A DNA stretch of 50,996 nt from Cereibacter changlensis JA139 (GCF_003034985.1 NZ_PZKG01000020.1:1-50996), one strand, 5' to 3'; shown: positions 8,520-16,984, numbered from the stretch's first letter. Translations and numbers: made by a program. Notes: generated by a model from the letters alone, not told the origin.

Positions 8520-9898
8520 AGCAGGATCACCGTGGCGAGGCCCAGGAAGGCGAAGAAACCGATCACGTCGGTCAGCGTGGTCACGAAGGTGCCCGAGGAC
8601 AGCGCCGGGTCGAGCCCCATCCGGTTCAGCCCCAGCGGCACGAGGATGCCGCCCAGCGCCGCCACCAGCAGGTTGACGATCAGCGCCAGCCCCAGCACCA
8701 CGCCCAGCATGGCGGAGCCGTAGCCGAGCCAGCCGATCCCGCCCATGATGATGGCAAAGCCGAGCCCGTTCAGCAGCCCCACCACCGCCTCGCGCTTCAC
8801 CACCCGCATGGCGTTCGAGGTGGTCAGGTCGCGCGTCGCCAGCGCCCGCACCGCCACGGTCAGCGCCTGCGTGCCGGCATTGCCGCCCATCGAGGCCACG
8901 ATCGGCATCAGCGCCGCCAGCGCCACGATGACCGAGATGGTCGCCTCGAACTGGCCGATCACCAGCGCCGCCATGTTGGCGGTCAGCAGGTTGACGAAGA
9001 GCCAGGGGAAGCGCTGCTTCACAGTGTCGAACACCCCGTCCGAGATCGAGCTCTCGTCACCCACCCCGGCGAGGCGCAGGATGTCCTCCTCGTGCTCCTC
9101 GTCCAGCACGTTCATCGCGTCGTCGATGGTGATGACGCCCACCAGCCGGTCGCTGTCATCCACCACCGGGCAGGAGATCAGGTGATACTGGTTGAAGATA
9201 TAGGCCACATCCGCCTCTTCCTGCGAGGCGCGGATGGTGCGGAAGCTTTCCTCCTCGATCTCGGTCAGCTTCACCTCGCGCCGCGACGACAAGAGCCGCC
9301 CCAGCGTGACATAGCCCTGCGGCTTCATCCGCGGATCGACGAGGATGACGTGGTAGAACTGGTCCGGCAGCCGGTCGTTGGCGCGCAGGAAGTCGATGGC
9401 CTCGCCCACCGTCCAGTGCATCGGCGCCACCACCGCCTCGCGCTGCATCAGGCGGCCGGCGGAATACTCCGGATAGGCCATCGCCTGTTCGACGGCCACG
9501 CGGTCGACCATCTCCAGCGCGCCGAGGATGATCTCCTGCTGCGGCTCCTCGAGATCCTCGAGGATGTCGACCACGTCGTCGGTGTCGAGTTCGCGCACGG
9601 CTTCGGTCAGCACGTGCCGCGGCAGGTAGTCGATGACCTCCTCGCGGATCGAATCGCTGATCTCCGACAGGATCTCGCCGTCGATCTCGCCCGACCAGAG
9701 GGTCAGCAGGCCGCGCCGCTCGACCGGGCCGATCTGCTCCAGCAGGTCGGCGATGTCGGCGGGGTGCAGCGGTTCCAGAAGCTCGGACAGCGCATCGGTG
9801 TCGCGCGCCTCGACCGCGTCGAGGATCAGATCGACCCGGCGGCCGGTCAGGCCCTGAAGCTCGTCGTCACGCGCGTCTGATGCTTCGTGCTGAGCCAT
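8516..9898 (-). CDS. mgtE: Magnesium transporter MgtE
   Basis: A 460-residue inner-membrane Mg2+ channel. The N-terminal superhelical domain (ADLLEQIGPVERRGLLTLW) is followed by a CBS pair (about residues 150-270; SCPVVDDSDRLVGVITIDD) and five C-terminal membrane helices, including the conserved ASMGGNAGTQALTV segment that lines the pore. In this family the cytosolic domains sense Mg2+ and gate the pore. The ATG at 9898 has GGAGG five bases upstream; a longer in-frame start at 10030 would run to guaD. The downstream cyclo-ligase overlaps by 4 bases. Confidence 0.94.
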   Translation of the reverse strand: MAQHEASDARDDELQGLTGRRVDLILDAVEARDTDALSELLEPLHPADIADLLEQIGPVERRGLLTLWSGEIDGEILSEISDSIREEVIDYLPRHVLTEAVRELDTDDVVDILEDLEEPQQEIILGALEMVDRVAVEQAMAYPEYSAGRLMQREAVVAPMHWTVGEAIDFLRANDRLPDQFYHVILVDPRMKPQGYVTLGRLLSSRREVKLTEIEEESFRTIRASQEEADVAYIFNQYHLISCPVVDDSDRLVGVITIDDAMNVLDEEHEEDILRLAGVGDESSISDGVFDTVKQRFPWLFVNLLTANMAALVIGQFEATISVIVALAALMPIVASMGGNAGTQALTVAVRALATRDLTTSNAMRVVKREAVVGLLNGLGFAIIMGGIGWLGYGSAMLGVVLGLALIVNLLVAALGGILVPLGLNRMGLDPALSSGTFVTTLTDVIGFFAFLGLATVILL

Positions 9899-9946
9899 GC
9901 CGCCTCCGATCCGTTTGGCCGCGACCATACCCAAAGGCGGATCGGA
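9896..9946 (-). promoter_or_regulatory. Hairpin in the mgtE leader at the ribosome-binding site
   Basis: Read on the mgtE strand, TCCGATCCG (9946-9938) pairs with CGGATCGGA, which ends at 9905. A further TTTGG/CCAAA pairing follows past a two-base CC bulge, and the loop is 12 bases. The stem ends inside the GGAGG ribosome-binding site, directly before the ATG. Folding would hide part of that site. The same bases form a near-palindrome between mgtE and the divergent guaD, so a DNA operator is the main alternative. Confidence 0.45.
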
Positions 9947-10028
9947 TAAACAGGGGCGCAAGGCAAATTTACCATTGGCGCGAAAGGGGCTAGGCTCTGC
10001 GCCGGATGCCGCGACGAAGGAGATACGC

Positions 10029-11333
10029 ATGGCCGAACTGCTGCTGGGACAGGTGATCTCTTTCGCCGGCGATCCCTTCGTCGAGGGCGAGGCCGCGGCC
10101 CGGCACGAGAGCCATGGCGCCGTGCTGGTGAAGGACGGGCGGATCGCCGATGTGGGTCCGGCGGGGCGGCTGCGCGCCGCGCATCCGCAGGCGCCGGTGA
10201 CCGACTATGGCCGGGCGCTGATCTCGGCGGGCTTCGTCGATGCCCATGTGCATTACCCGCAGACCGCGATCATCGCCAGCTGGGGCAAGCGGCTGATCGA
10301 CTGGCTGAACAGCTACACCTTCCCCGAGGAGATGCGCTTCGCCGATCCGGCCTATGCGGCCGAGATCGCCAACCGCTATTTCGATCTCACGCTGTCGCAT
10401 GGCACCACCACCGTCTGCAGCTATGCCACGATCCATCCCTGCAGCGTCGAGGCCTTCTTCACCGCCGCCGAGGCGCGCGGCCTGCGCGCCTATGCCGGCA
10501 AGACCTGCATGGACCGCAACGCCCCCGAAGGCCTGCGTGACACCGCGCAGAGCGCCTATGACGACAGCAAGCGCCTGCTCGAAGCCTGGCACGGGCGCGG
10601 GCGGCTGAACTACGTCATCACCCCGCGCTTCTCGCCCACCTCCACGCCCGAACAGCTCGCCGCCCTCGGCGCGCTCTGGCGCGAGCATCCGGATTGCCTG
10701 ATGCAGACGCATCTGTCGGAGCAGCTGGACGAGATCGACTGGGTGCAGGGGCTGCACCCGCAGTCGCGCGATTACCTCGACACCTACGAGACGCAAGGCC
10801 TGCTGCGCGAGGGGGCGATCTACGGCCATGCCATCCACCTGACCAAGCGCGAGAAGGACCGGCTGGCCGAGGCCGGGGCGAGCCTGATCCATTGCCCGAC
10901 CTCGAACACCTTCATCGGCTCGGGGCTCTTCGACATGGGTCTGGCGACCAGCCTGCGGGTCGGGCTCGCCACCGACACCGGCGGCGGGTCGTCCTTCTCC
11001 ATGCTGCACACGATGGCTGCGGCCTATGAGGTCGGCCAGCTGCGCGGCCATGCGCTGCACCCGGCGCAGCTCTGGTGGCTGGCGACGCAGGGCTCCGCCC
11101 GGGCGCTGCATGCCGAAAGCCGGATCGGCAACATCGCCCCCGGGATGGAGGCCGATCTGGTGGTGATCGACCTCGCCTCCACCCCCGCCATCGAACAGGC
11201 GACGCGGCGGGCCGGAGACATCTGGCAGGCGCTGTTCCCCACCATCATGATGGGCGACGACCGGGCGATCCGCGATGTGCGGATCGCGGGCAAGCCGGTG
11301 GCTCAGTCGTCCAGCTCCCAGCCCTCCGGGTAG
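10029..11333 (+). CDS. guaD: Guanine deaminase
   Basis: A 434-residue amidohydrolase that deaminates guanine to xanthine in purine salvage and catabolism. Metal ligands are visible in FVDAHVHYPQ (His73, His75), in a later His (QTHLSE), and in ATDTGGGSS with its Asp. The family-specific HCPTSNTFIGSGLF segment supports guanine rather than another substrate. The start at 10029 has AAGGAGA seven bases upstream; an in-frame ATG at 9897 would overlap the mgtE start. It is divergent from mgtE and its end overlaps the convergent RraB-like gene by 31 bases. Confidence 0.93.
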   Translation: MAELLLGQVISFAGDPFVEGEAAARHESHGAVLVKDGRIADVGPAGRLRAAHPQAPVTDYGRALISAGFVDAHVHYPQTAIIASWGKRLIDWLNSYTFPEEMRFADPAYAAEIANRYFDLTLSHGTTTVCSYATIHPCSVEAFFTAAEARGLRAYAGKTCMDRNAPEGLRDTAQSAYDDSKRLLEAWHGRGRLNYVITPRFSPTSTPEQLAALGALWREHPDCLMQTHLSEQLDEIDWVQGLHPQSRDYLDTYETQGLLREGAIYGHAIHLTKREKDRLAEAGASLIHCPTSNTFIGSGLFDMGLATSLRVGLATDTGGGSSFSMLHTMAAAYEVGQLRGHALHPAQLWWLATQGSARALHAESRIGNIAPGMEADLVVIDLASTPAIEQATRRAGDIWQALFPTIMMGDDRAIRDVRIAGKPVAQSSSSQPSG

Positions 11334-11617
11334 AACTCGAAGGGCAGCGCCGCCTCGGTCGCCATGCGCTCGTAGCGCCAGATCTCGTCGGGGTTGATGT
11401 CGATCGGGCCGATGCGGGCGTCGAGCAGATGCTCGTCATGGCTGGTGCGGAAGCCCTTGGCCCGCAGCGCCTTCTCCACCGCCGCCCACTTCGCCTCGAT
11501 ATCCTCGGGGTAGAACTGGAAGACGACGACCGCCTTCTTCGGCCAGGACTCGTTCTTGCCGATTTCGGCGAAGGTCTTGTAGGTATCGGCGCGCTGCGCC
11601 CCGTAATCATGCGACAT
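11303..11617 (-). CDS. RraB-like small acidic protein
   Basis: A 104-residue soluble acidic protein with no signal peptide. The segment from about residue 28 (AVVVFQFYPEDIEAKWAAVEKALRAKG...) and the final FEFYPEGWELDD resemble the ferredoxin-like RraB (DUF1260) domain, which in E. coli inhibits RNase E. This is a recognition from pattern only and the similarity is modest. GGGGGAAG precedes the ATG. The 3' end lies inside the end of guaD on the opposite strand, and the gene has no operon partner of its own. Confidence 0.5.
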   Translation of the reverse strand: MSHDYGAQRADTYKTFAEIGKNESWPKKAVVVFQFYPEDIEAKWAAVEKALRAKGFRTSHDEHLLDARIGPIDINPDEIWRYERMATEAALPFEFYPEGWELDD

Positions 11618-11677
11618 GGCTTCCCCCGGACCGCTTCTGCCGTCTCCTAGCCGCTCGCCCCCCTGCCCCGCAAGGCC

Positions 11678-13015
11678 TCAGAGCGCCAAGGCCCGCGCCA
11701 GCTGCCGCTGCCGCTCGATCACCCGCGGCAGGTCGAGCGTCCGCATCTGGCCATCGCCCACCACTTGCCGCCCCTCGACGAAGAGATCCCGCACCCGCGT
11801 CGGCCCGCAAAGGAGCAACGCCGCCACCGGGTCCCAGGCCCCCGCCGCCTCGATCCCGGACACATCCCAGATCGCCAGATCGGCGCGCTTGCCCGGCTCC
11901 AGCGAGCCGCAATCCGGCCGCCCCAGCACCTCTGCCCCGCCCAGCGTCGCCACCTCCAGCGCCTCGCGGACGCTCATCGCATCGGCCCCGCGCGCCACCC
12001 GCTGCAACAGCATCGCCTGCCGCGCCTCGCCGATCAGGTTGCCCGCGTCGTTGGAGGCGGAGCCATCCACCCCCAGCCCCACGGGGACCCGCGCATCCCG
12101 CATCGCCCGAAGCGGCGCGATGCCCGAGCCGAGACGGCAGTTGGAACAGGGGCAATGCGCCACCCCGGTCCGGCTGCGGGCAAAGAGCGAGATCTCCCCC
12201 GCATCCAGCTTCACGCAATGCGCGTGCCAGACATCCGGGCCGGTCCAGCCCAGATCCTCGGCATATTGCCCCGGGCGACAGCCGAACTGCGCCAGCGAAT
12301 AGGCCACGTCCTCGTCATTCTCGGCCAGATGGGTGTGCAGCATCACCCGCTTGTCGCGGGCGAGCAGCGCCGCCTCGCGCATCAGGTCGCGGCTGACCGA
12401 GAAGGGCGAACAGGGCGCCAGCCCCACCCGCAGCATCGAGCCTTCGGAGGCGTCGTGAAAGGCATCCACCACCCGGATGCTGTCCTCGAGGATCGCCGCC
12501 TCCCGCTCCACCAGCGCATCCGGCGGCAGGCCGCCAGCGCTCTCGCCGATGCTCATCGCCCCCCGTGTCGGATGAAACCGCAGCCCCACCTCCCGCGCCG
12601 CCGCGATCGTGTCGTCAAGCCGCGCGCCATTGGGATAGAGATAGAGATGATCCGAGGTCAGCGTGCAGCCCGACAGCGCCAGCTCCGCCAGCCCGACCTG
12701 AGCCGAGACGAAGATCTCCTCCGGCCCGAAGCGCCCCCAGATCGGATAGAGCGTCTTCAGCCAGCCGAAGAGCAGCGCATCCTGCCCGCCGGGCACCGCC
12801 CGCGTCAGCGTCTGGTAGAGATGGTGATGCGTGTTGACGAGCCCCGGCGTGACCACGCAGCCCTTGGCCTCCACGACCCGCCCCGCCGAGGTCAGCCCCT
12901 GCCCGACGGCCGCGATCACCCCGCCCCGGACCAGCACATCGCCGCCCGCAATCTCGCGTCGCGCCCCGTCCATGGTCACGACAACTTCCGCGCCCCGGAT
13001 CAATACCTCAGACAT
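11678..13015 (-). CDS. 8-oxoguanine deaminase (amidohydrolase)
   Basis: A 445-residue amidohydrolase. Metal-binding motifs are PGLVNTHHHLYQTLTRAVP near residue 65, the HTHLAEN segment, WHAHCVKL, and LGVDGSASND with its catalytic Asp. The combination SGCTLTSDHLYLYPNGARLDD is characteristic of 8-oxoguanine deaminases; hydroxyatrazine-type hydrolases are the closest alternative. The enzyme converts 8-oxoguanine to urate. The ATG at 13015 begins the conserved MSEVLIRGAE; the in-frame start at 13063 would add 16 residues encoded by the intergenic repeat. It lies close to guanine deaminase but is convergent with it. Confidence 0.85.
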   Translation of the reverse strand: MSEVLIRGAEVVVTMDGARREIAGGDVLVRGGVIAAVGQGLTSAGRVVEAKGCVVTPGLVNTHHHLYQTLTRAVPGGQDALLFGWLKTLYPIWGRFGPEEIFVSAQVGLAELALSGCTLTSDHLYLYPNGARLDDTIAAAREVGLRFHPTRGAMSIGESAGGLPPDALVEREAAILEDSIRVVDAFHDASEGSMLRVGLAPCSPFSVSRDLMREAALLARDKRVMLHTHLAENDEDVAYSLAQFGCRPGQYAEDLGWTGPDVWHAHCVKLDAGEISLFARSRTGVAHCPCSNCRLGSGIAPLRAMRDARVPVGLGVDGSASNDAGNLIGEARQAMLLQRVARGADAMSVREALEVATLGGAEVLGRPDCGSLEPGKRADLAIWDVSGIEAAGAWDPVAALLLCGPTRVRDLFVEGRQVVGDGQMRTLDLPRVIERQRQLARALAL

Positions 13016-13035
13016 ACCCGCCCATTTTCTGTCGA

Positions 13036-13140
13036 AAAATATCCTCGGGGGTGATGAGCGCATTGAAATCCTCCTGTGGAGGATTTCAAGCGAAGAACGC
13101 CCGGCCCATGGCCGGGCTGGGGGGGGGCAGACAGCCCCCG
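13036..13140. repeat. Intergenic stem-loop repeat, copy 2
   Basis: Three stem-loops lie between hisN and the 8-oxoguanine deaminase. A 12-base-pair perfect stem with a TGT loop spans 13063-13089 (arms TTGAAATCCTCC and its complement). Next comes GCCCGGCC-CAT-GGCCGGGC, then a G-run paired with CAGCCCCC. At 13036-13053 is the reverse of the CACCCCCGAGGATATTTTT core seen in copy 1. It probably limits read-through from hisN and adds RNA stability, which is inferred from its position. Confidence 0.7.
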
Positions 13141-13150
13141 GACGCCAGCC

Positions 13151-13954
13151 TCACGCGCCGCGCAAGACCTCCAGCGCCGCCGCATGGATCTCCGCATTGG
13201 CCGCAGCGATCACCCGCCCGCCCTGCGGATCGCGCCGCCCTTGCCAGTCGGTGAAGATCCCGCCCGCGGCCTCGACCACCGCCATCGGCGCCTGCACGTC
13301 ATAGGGTTGCAGCCCCGCCTCCACCACCAGATCGATCTGCCCCGCCGCGACCAGCGCATAGGCGTAGCAATCCGTGCCGTAGCGGGTCAGCCGCACCTGC
13401 GAGGCAAGCTTGCGGAAGGCCGCGCCCTCCTCGGGCGTGCCGACTTCCGGGAAGGTGGTCATCAGGATCGCCTCGGCCAGGGGCCGCGCCGCCCGCGTGC
13501 CAAGCTTGCGCCGACCCAGGGGCCCCGTCATTTCCGACCGGCCGAAGCCGCCCTCGAAGCGCTCGCCGATATAGGGTTGGTCGATCAGGCCATAGATCGG
13601 CCCCGTCGCATCCGCGACCGAGATCAGCACCCCCCAGGTCGGCGTGCCGCAGAGATAGGAGCGCGTGCCGTCGATCGGGTCGAGCACCCAGGTCAGGCCG
13701 CTGGTGCCCGAGGTCGCGCCCATCTCCTCGCCAAGAATCGCATCCTGCGGACGGCGGAGAGCGAGGATGGCGCGCATGCGCTCCTCGCTCAGCCGGTCGG
13801 CGATGGTCACCGGATCGAAATGGGTGGTTTCCTTGGTCTCCGCCGCGAGACCGACGCTGCGAAAATGCATCAGCGTGGCCTCGCGGGCGGCATCGGCAAG
13901 TTCGGCTGCCGTCGCAATCAGTTCGGCCTGTTCGGCCCGGTCGATGCTGGTCAT
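13151..13954 (-). CDS. hisN: HisN-type histidinol-phosphatase (inositol-phosphatase family)
   Basis: A 267-residue Mg2+-dependent phosphatase. The family metal-site motifs are in order: DPVTIADR (about 47-54), GEE (about 75), DPIDGTRSYLCGTPTW (about 90-105), and YDVQAPMAVVEAAGG near residue 215. The SYLCGTP and DVQAP variants match the HisN subgroup, which removes phosphate from L-histidinol phosphate in histidine synthesis; a general inositol monophosphatase is the alternative. It stands alone on the minus strand, far from other his genes, as is common for this type. Confidence 0.8.
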   Translation of the reverse strand: MTSIDRAEQAELIATAAELADAAREATLMHFRSVGLAAETKETTHFDPVTIADRLSEERMRAILALRRPQDAILGEEMGATSGTSGLTWVLDPIDGTRSYLCGTPTWGVLISVADATGPIYGLIDQPYIGERFEGGFGRSEMTGPLGRRKLGTRAARPLAEAILMTTFPEVGTPEEGAAFRKLASQVRLTRYGTDCYAYALVAAGQIDLVVEAGLQPYDVQAPMAVVEAAGGIFTDWQGRRDPQGGRVIAAANAEIHAAALEVLRGA

Positions 13955-14035
13955 GTCGCCCCCTTTTTCACAAGGCGCTAATGCCTCGTGGTCACGGGGT
14001 CAAGCGTCGCCCTCGGGCGGCGCCTCCGGGCTCAG

Positions 14036-14398
14036 CTAGGCGGCCTCGCTCAGCACGCGCGCCAGGTCGAACAGGCGGCGGCGCTGCGCCTCGGGGATCG
14101 CGTAATAGGACCGCACGAGTTCCAGCGCTTCCTTGTCGGTGATCCGGTCGCCTTCGGCCTGACGGGCGGCGTCTCCCGCGCCTTCCAGACCTTCGAAGAA
14201 GAAGCTGATCGACACGCCCAGTGCCTCGGCGATGTCCCAGAGGCGCGAGGCGCTGACCCGGTTCATCCCGGTTTCGTATTTCTGGATCTGCTGAAATTTG
14301 ATCCCGACGCAATCGGCCAGCTGCTGCTGAGTCATGCCGACCATCCAGCGACGGTGACGGATCCGTTTGCCCACATGTGCATCAACGGGGTGTTTCAT
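14036..14398 (-). CDS. XRE-family helix-turn-helix regulator
   Basis: A 120-residue DNA-binding protein. The HTH covers about residues 10-65: TQQQLADCVGIKFQQIQKYE is the classic XRE pattern, followed by RVSASRLWDIAEALGVSISFFFEG. The helical C-terminus ends with LFDLARVLSEAA. The start MKHPVDAHVGKRIRHRR at 14398 has GGAG eight bases upstream; an in-frame ATG at 14527 would add 43 residues from the AT-rich leader. A perfect inverted repeat lies just upstream (14413-14445) and may mediate autoregulation. Confidence 0.85.
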   Translation of the reverse strand: MKHPVDAHVGKRIRHRRWMVGMTQQQLADCVGIKFQQIQKYETGMNRVSASRLWDIAEALGVSISFFFEGLEGAGDAARQAEGDRITDKEALELVRSYYAIPEAQRRRLFDLARVLSEAA

Positions 14399-14755
14399 AA
14401 ATTCGCTCCAATAATTTGCTGTCCCTGCCTTCCTATAAGCAAATTCCGTGCCAAAATCGGCATTCCAAGAGTTATCCACAATTTCCTGCAAAACCCCCCT
14501 TGAACCTGTCTTTTTGGATATGTCCAATTATACAAGTGGAGAAATGACTTTGCCGACCGTGCGGGAATCGCCCGCAGGGAGCGTCATCCCGCGCCGACTC
14601 GCCCCACGGCCGATTTGCGATTTGCAACGCATATCGCGAAGCTCGACCGGCTTAACCTATGCAATTTGCAAAGATCTTCGCAGCCGGCTTGCCAAAACGA
14701 CTGCGGAGCGCCTGATTGCGGCAAAACCTCTTCTCTTGATTGCCGAAAGTGACCC
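14399..14755. other. AT-rich intergenic region, XRE/quinone oxidoreductase
   Basis: 357 bases between divergent genes with no convincing reading frame. It is clearly richer in A and T than the genes around it. The words ATTTGC and GCAAAT recur at about 14413, 14438, 14613, 14619 and 14663. The first pair forms the inverted repeat listed separately. No clear sigma-70 promoter could be fixed for the oxidoreductase. Confidence 0.7.
14413..14445. promoter_or_regulatory. Inverted repeat AATTTGCT / AGCAAATT upstream of XRE gene
   Basis: Perfect 8-base arms at 14413-14420 and 14438-14445 are separated by 17 bases (25 bases centre to centre, about 2.4 helical turns). They lie 15-47 bases ahead of the XRE start. 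That spacing and place fit an operator for a dimer pair, most simply the XRE protein itself. Related ATTTGC words occur near the oxidoreductase side of the same region. Confidence 0.4.
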
Positions 14756-15715
14756 ATGCGCGCCTTTCAATTGAGCCGGATCGGCATCCCTCCGACCCTG
14801 ACCGACATCCCCGTCCCCGACCCCGGCCCCGGCGAAGTCCGGCTGAAGATCGCCGCCTGCGCGCTGAATTTCGCCGATCTGCTGCAGCAGGAGGGCAAGT
14901 ATCAGGAGCATCCGGCCCTGCCCTACACCCTCGGCATGGAGCTGGCCGGGGTGGTCACCGCACTTGGTCCCGGGATGCAGGGACCGGCCATCGGCAGCCG
15001 CGTCGCCGTCTTCGGCACCCATGGCGGGCTGGCCGAGCAGGGCTGCTTTCCGGCCGAGCGCTGCCTTCCGTTGCCCGAGGCCGTGGGTTTCGAGCAGGCC
15101 GCCGCGCTGCAGATCGCCTATGGCACCGGCCATCTGGCGCTGGAGCGCAAGGCGCGGCTGCAACCCGGCGAGACGCTCTTGGTGCTGGGCGCGGCGGGCG
15201 GCGTCGGGCTTGCCGCGGTGGAGATCGGCAAGCGGATGGGGGCGCGGGTCATCGCCTCCGCCCGCGGGCCGGAGCGGCTGGAGATCGCCCGGCAGGCCGG
15301 GGCCGACATCACGATCGACAGCGACGCCCCGGACCTGCGCGGCGCGCTGAAGGCGCTCGGCGGGGTCGACCTGGTCTATGACCCGGTCGGCGGCGAGGCC
15401 TTCACCGAGGCCCTACGCGCGACGCGGCCGGAGGGGCGGCTGCTCTGCATCGGCTTCGCCGGCGGAACCGTGCCGCAGATCCCGGCCAACCTCCTCTTGG
15501 TGAAGAACCTCAGCGTCATCGGCCTCTACTGGGGCGGCTATCTCAGCTTCGCCCCGGCGGCGCTGACCGAAAGCCTCAGCACGCTGATGGGCTGGCTGGC
15601 GGAGGGCGCGATCACGCCGCATGTCAGCCACCGCCTGCCGCTGGAGCGGGTCGCCGAGGGCATGGAGCTGCTGCGCTCGCGTCAGGCCACCGGCAAGGTC
15701 GTCATCCTGCCCTGA
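14756..15715 (+). CDS. Zinc-free NADPH:quinone oxidoreductase
   Basis: A 319-residue medium-chain dehydrogenase/reductase of the QOR type. The GroES-like N-domain has the conserved NFADLLQQEGKYQEHPALPY stretch. A Rossmann NADP-binding motif (GAAGGVGLAAVEIGK) lies at about residues 147-161. The zinc-binding cysteine cluster of alcohol dehydrogenases is absent. The reaction is one-electron or two-electron reduction of quinones or enones with NADPH, with the true substrate unknown. Its stop lies 3 bases from the end of the convergent LysR gene. Confidence 0.88.
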   Translation: MRAFQLSRIGIPPTLTDIPVPDPGPGEVRLKIAACALNFADLLQQEGKYQEHPALPYTLGMELAGVVTALGPGMQGPAIGSRVAVFGTHGGLAEQGCFPAERCLPLPEAVGFEQAAALQIAYGTGHLALERKARLQPGETLLVLGAAGGVGLAAVEIGKRMGARVIASARGPERLEIARQAGADITIDSDAPDLRGALKALGGVDLVYDPVGGEAFTEALRATRPEGRLLCIGFAGGTVPQIPANLLLVKNLSVIGLYWGGYLSFAPAALTESLSTLMGWLAEGAITPHVSHRLPLERVAEGMELLRSRQATGKVVILP

Positions 15716-15718
15716 GGC

Positions 15719-16585
15719 TCAGGCCACGGTCCGCCCGCCGGCATAGGCGCGGCGGATCAGCTCGGCCAGCGTCAGCACGGCGGGGCTGTGCGCCGGATCG
15801 GCGACATAGAGGTTCACCTTGGTCGTCGCGAGGTCCGGCAGGGCGCCATTGTGCTGGATCCGCTCCATATGCGGCGGCTCGGTCCCGAGCAAAGCCGCAT
15901 GCACCGCGAGATCGGCCGAGACGCTGGCCTCGATGGTGCGCGAGCTGTCCGATTCCACCGCCATGGTCCAGCCGATCCCCGCCGCATCCAACGCCGCCTG
16001 CACCCCGGTGCGGAAGATGCAGTTGTGCTCGAAGGCGAGCCGCAACGGCCGCTGTTTCCAGGCCGAGCCGCCCGGCGCCCCGACCCAGACCAAGGGCAGC
16101 TGCGCCAAGGTCTCGCCCCCGGGCTCCAGCCCGTCCTCTGTCGTCATGATCACGTCGCATTCGCCGCGGGCGAACTGCGCCTTCAGCCCGCGGGTGAAGG
16201 AGGACAGGAGCGTCACCCGCATCCGCGGATATTCGGCGTTGAAGCGCTGCAACGCCTGCGGGATCGCCGGATAGACGATGTCATGCGGCACGCCCAGCAC
16301 CACCTCGCCCTCGAAGGCGTCATGGGTCAGCCGCCCGAAGACCTCGTCGTTCAAGGACAGCATCCGCCGCGCATAGCTCAGCAGCTGCTCGCCCGAGGCG
16401 GTCAGCCCCACTTTGCGCGCCGAGCGGTCGAGCAGCGGCAGATCGAGCGCCTCCTCCAGCCGCTTGATCTGCATCGACACCGCCGATTGCGTCAGGTTGA
16501 GAAAGCCCGCCGCCCGCGTCACCCCGCCGGCATCGGCGACGGCCACGAAAGAGCGCAGCGCGGTCAGGTCGAGATTGCGCGCCAT
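15719..16585 (-). CDS. LysR-family transcriptional regulator
   Basis: A 288-residue regulator. The winged HTH is at about residues 1-60 (LDLTALRSFVAVADAGGVTRAAGFLNLTQSAVSMQIKRLEEAL, the usual LysR signature) and is followed by the substrate-binding-type effector domain. The start MARNLDLTAL at 16585 matches the normal LysR N-terminus; the in-frame ATG at 16618 would add 11 odd residues. It is divergent from the DUF1127 gene, the usual arrangement for a LysR target, and convergent with the oxidoreductase. The effector is not known. Confidence 0.9.
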   Translation of the reverse strand: MARNLDLTALRSFVAVADAGGVTRAAGFLNLTQSAVSMQIKRLEEALDLPLLDRSARKVGLTASGEQLLSYARRMLSLNDEVFGRLTHDAFEGEVVLGVPHDIVYPAIPQALQRFNAEYPRMRVTLLSSFTRGLKAQFARGECDVIMTTEDGLEPGGETLAQLPLVWVGAPGGSAWKQRPLRLAFEHNCIFRTGVQAALDAAGIGWTMAVESDSSRTIEASVSADLAVHAALLGTEPPHMERIQHNGALPDLATTKVNLYVADPAHSPAVLTLAELIRRAYAGGRTVA

Positions 16586-16619
16586 ATCACAGATCCTGAT
16601 GCTAGACGTCAAAACCATT

Positions 16620-16632
16620 CATTTTCCAAATG
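16620..16632. promoter_or_regulatory. Small palindrome between LysR and DUF1127 genes
   Basis: CATTT-TCC-AAATG is a perfect 5-base inverted repeat, 35 bases ahead of the LysR start. Its place and A/T-rich half-sites suit a LysR recognition site (T-N11-A class), but such short motifs are frequent. Confidence 0.25.
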
Positions 16633-16714
16633 TGTGCGATTCGGGCATGATGATCAAGTGATTTGCAGCCCCTCACGGCTCGTCACCGCTGTATTGAACC
16701 TGAAAGGAAAAACC

Positions 16715-16945
16715 ATGTTCGCCTCGCTTCACACCGCACAGCTGACCCTCGGGCGCGTGCAGAAGGGCGGGACCCTGGCGCGGCTGCTGAAGACGGCGCG
16801 GCTCGCCCTCGTCGCCCGCCGCCAACGCCTGCAACTCGCCCGGCTCGACGCCGCGGCCCTCGCCGACATCGGCCTCACCCCCGCCCAGGCCCGGGCCGAA
16901 GCCGACCGCCCTCTCTGGGACGTTCCCTCGACCTGGCTGCGCTGA
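16715..16945 (+). CDS. DUF1127 small basic protein
   Basis: A 76-residue Arg-rich protein with no signal peptide. The C-terminal half carries the DUF1127 (YjiS-like) pattern: ARLDAAALADIGLTPAQARAEADRPLWD, with LADIGL and the final DVPSTWLR. Small DUF1127 proteins in alphaproteobacteria bind RNA or affect small-RNA and phosphate or stress responses in some cases studied; the role here is unknown. AAAGGAAAAA precedes the ATG. It is divergent from the LysR gene and followed by the terminator-like hairpin at 17025-17053. Confidence 0.8.
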   Translation: MFASLHTAQLTLGRVQKGGTLARLLKTARLALVARRQRLQLARLDAAALADIGLTPAQARAEADRPLWDVPSTWLR

Positions 16946-16984
16946 GCCGCGGCAAGATAAACCGGCGCTTCCGGGCAGAAACGC

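Noticed and set aside
13015-13063. Longer start for the 8-oxoguanine deaminase.
   Set aside because: The added residues are encoded by the intergenic repeat; the conserved family start is at 13015.
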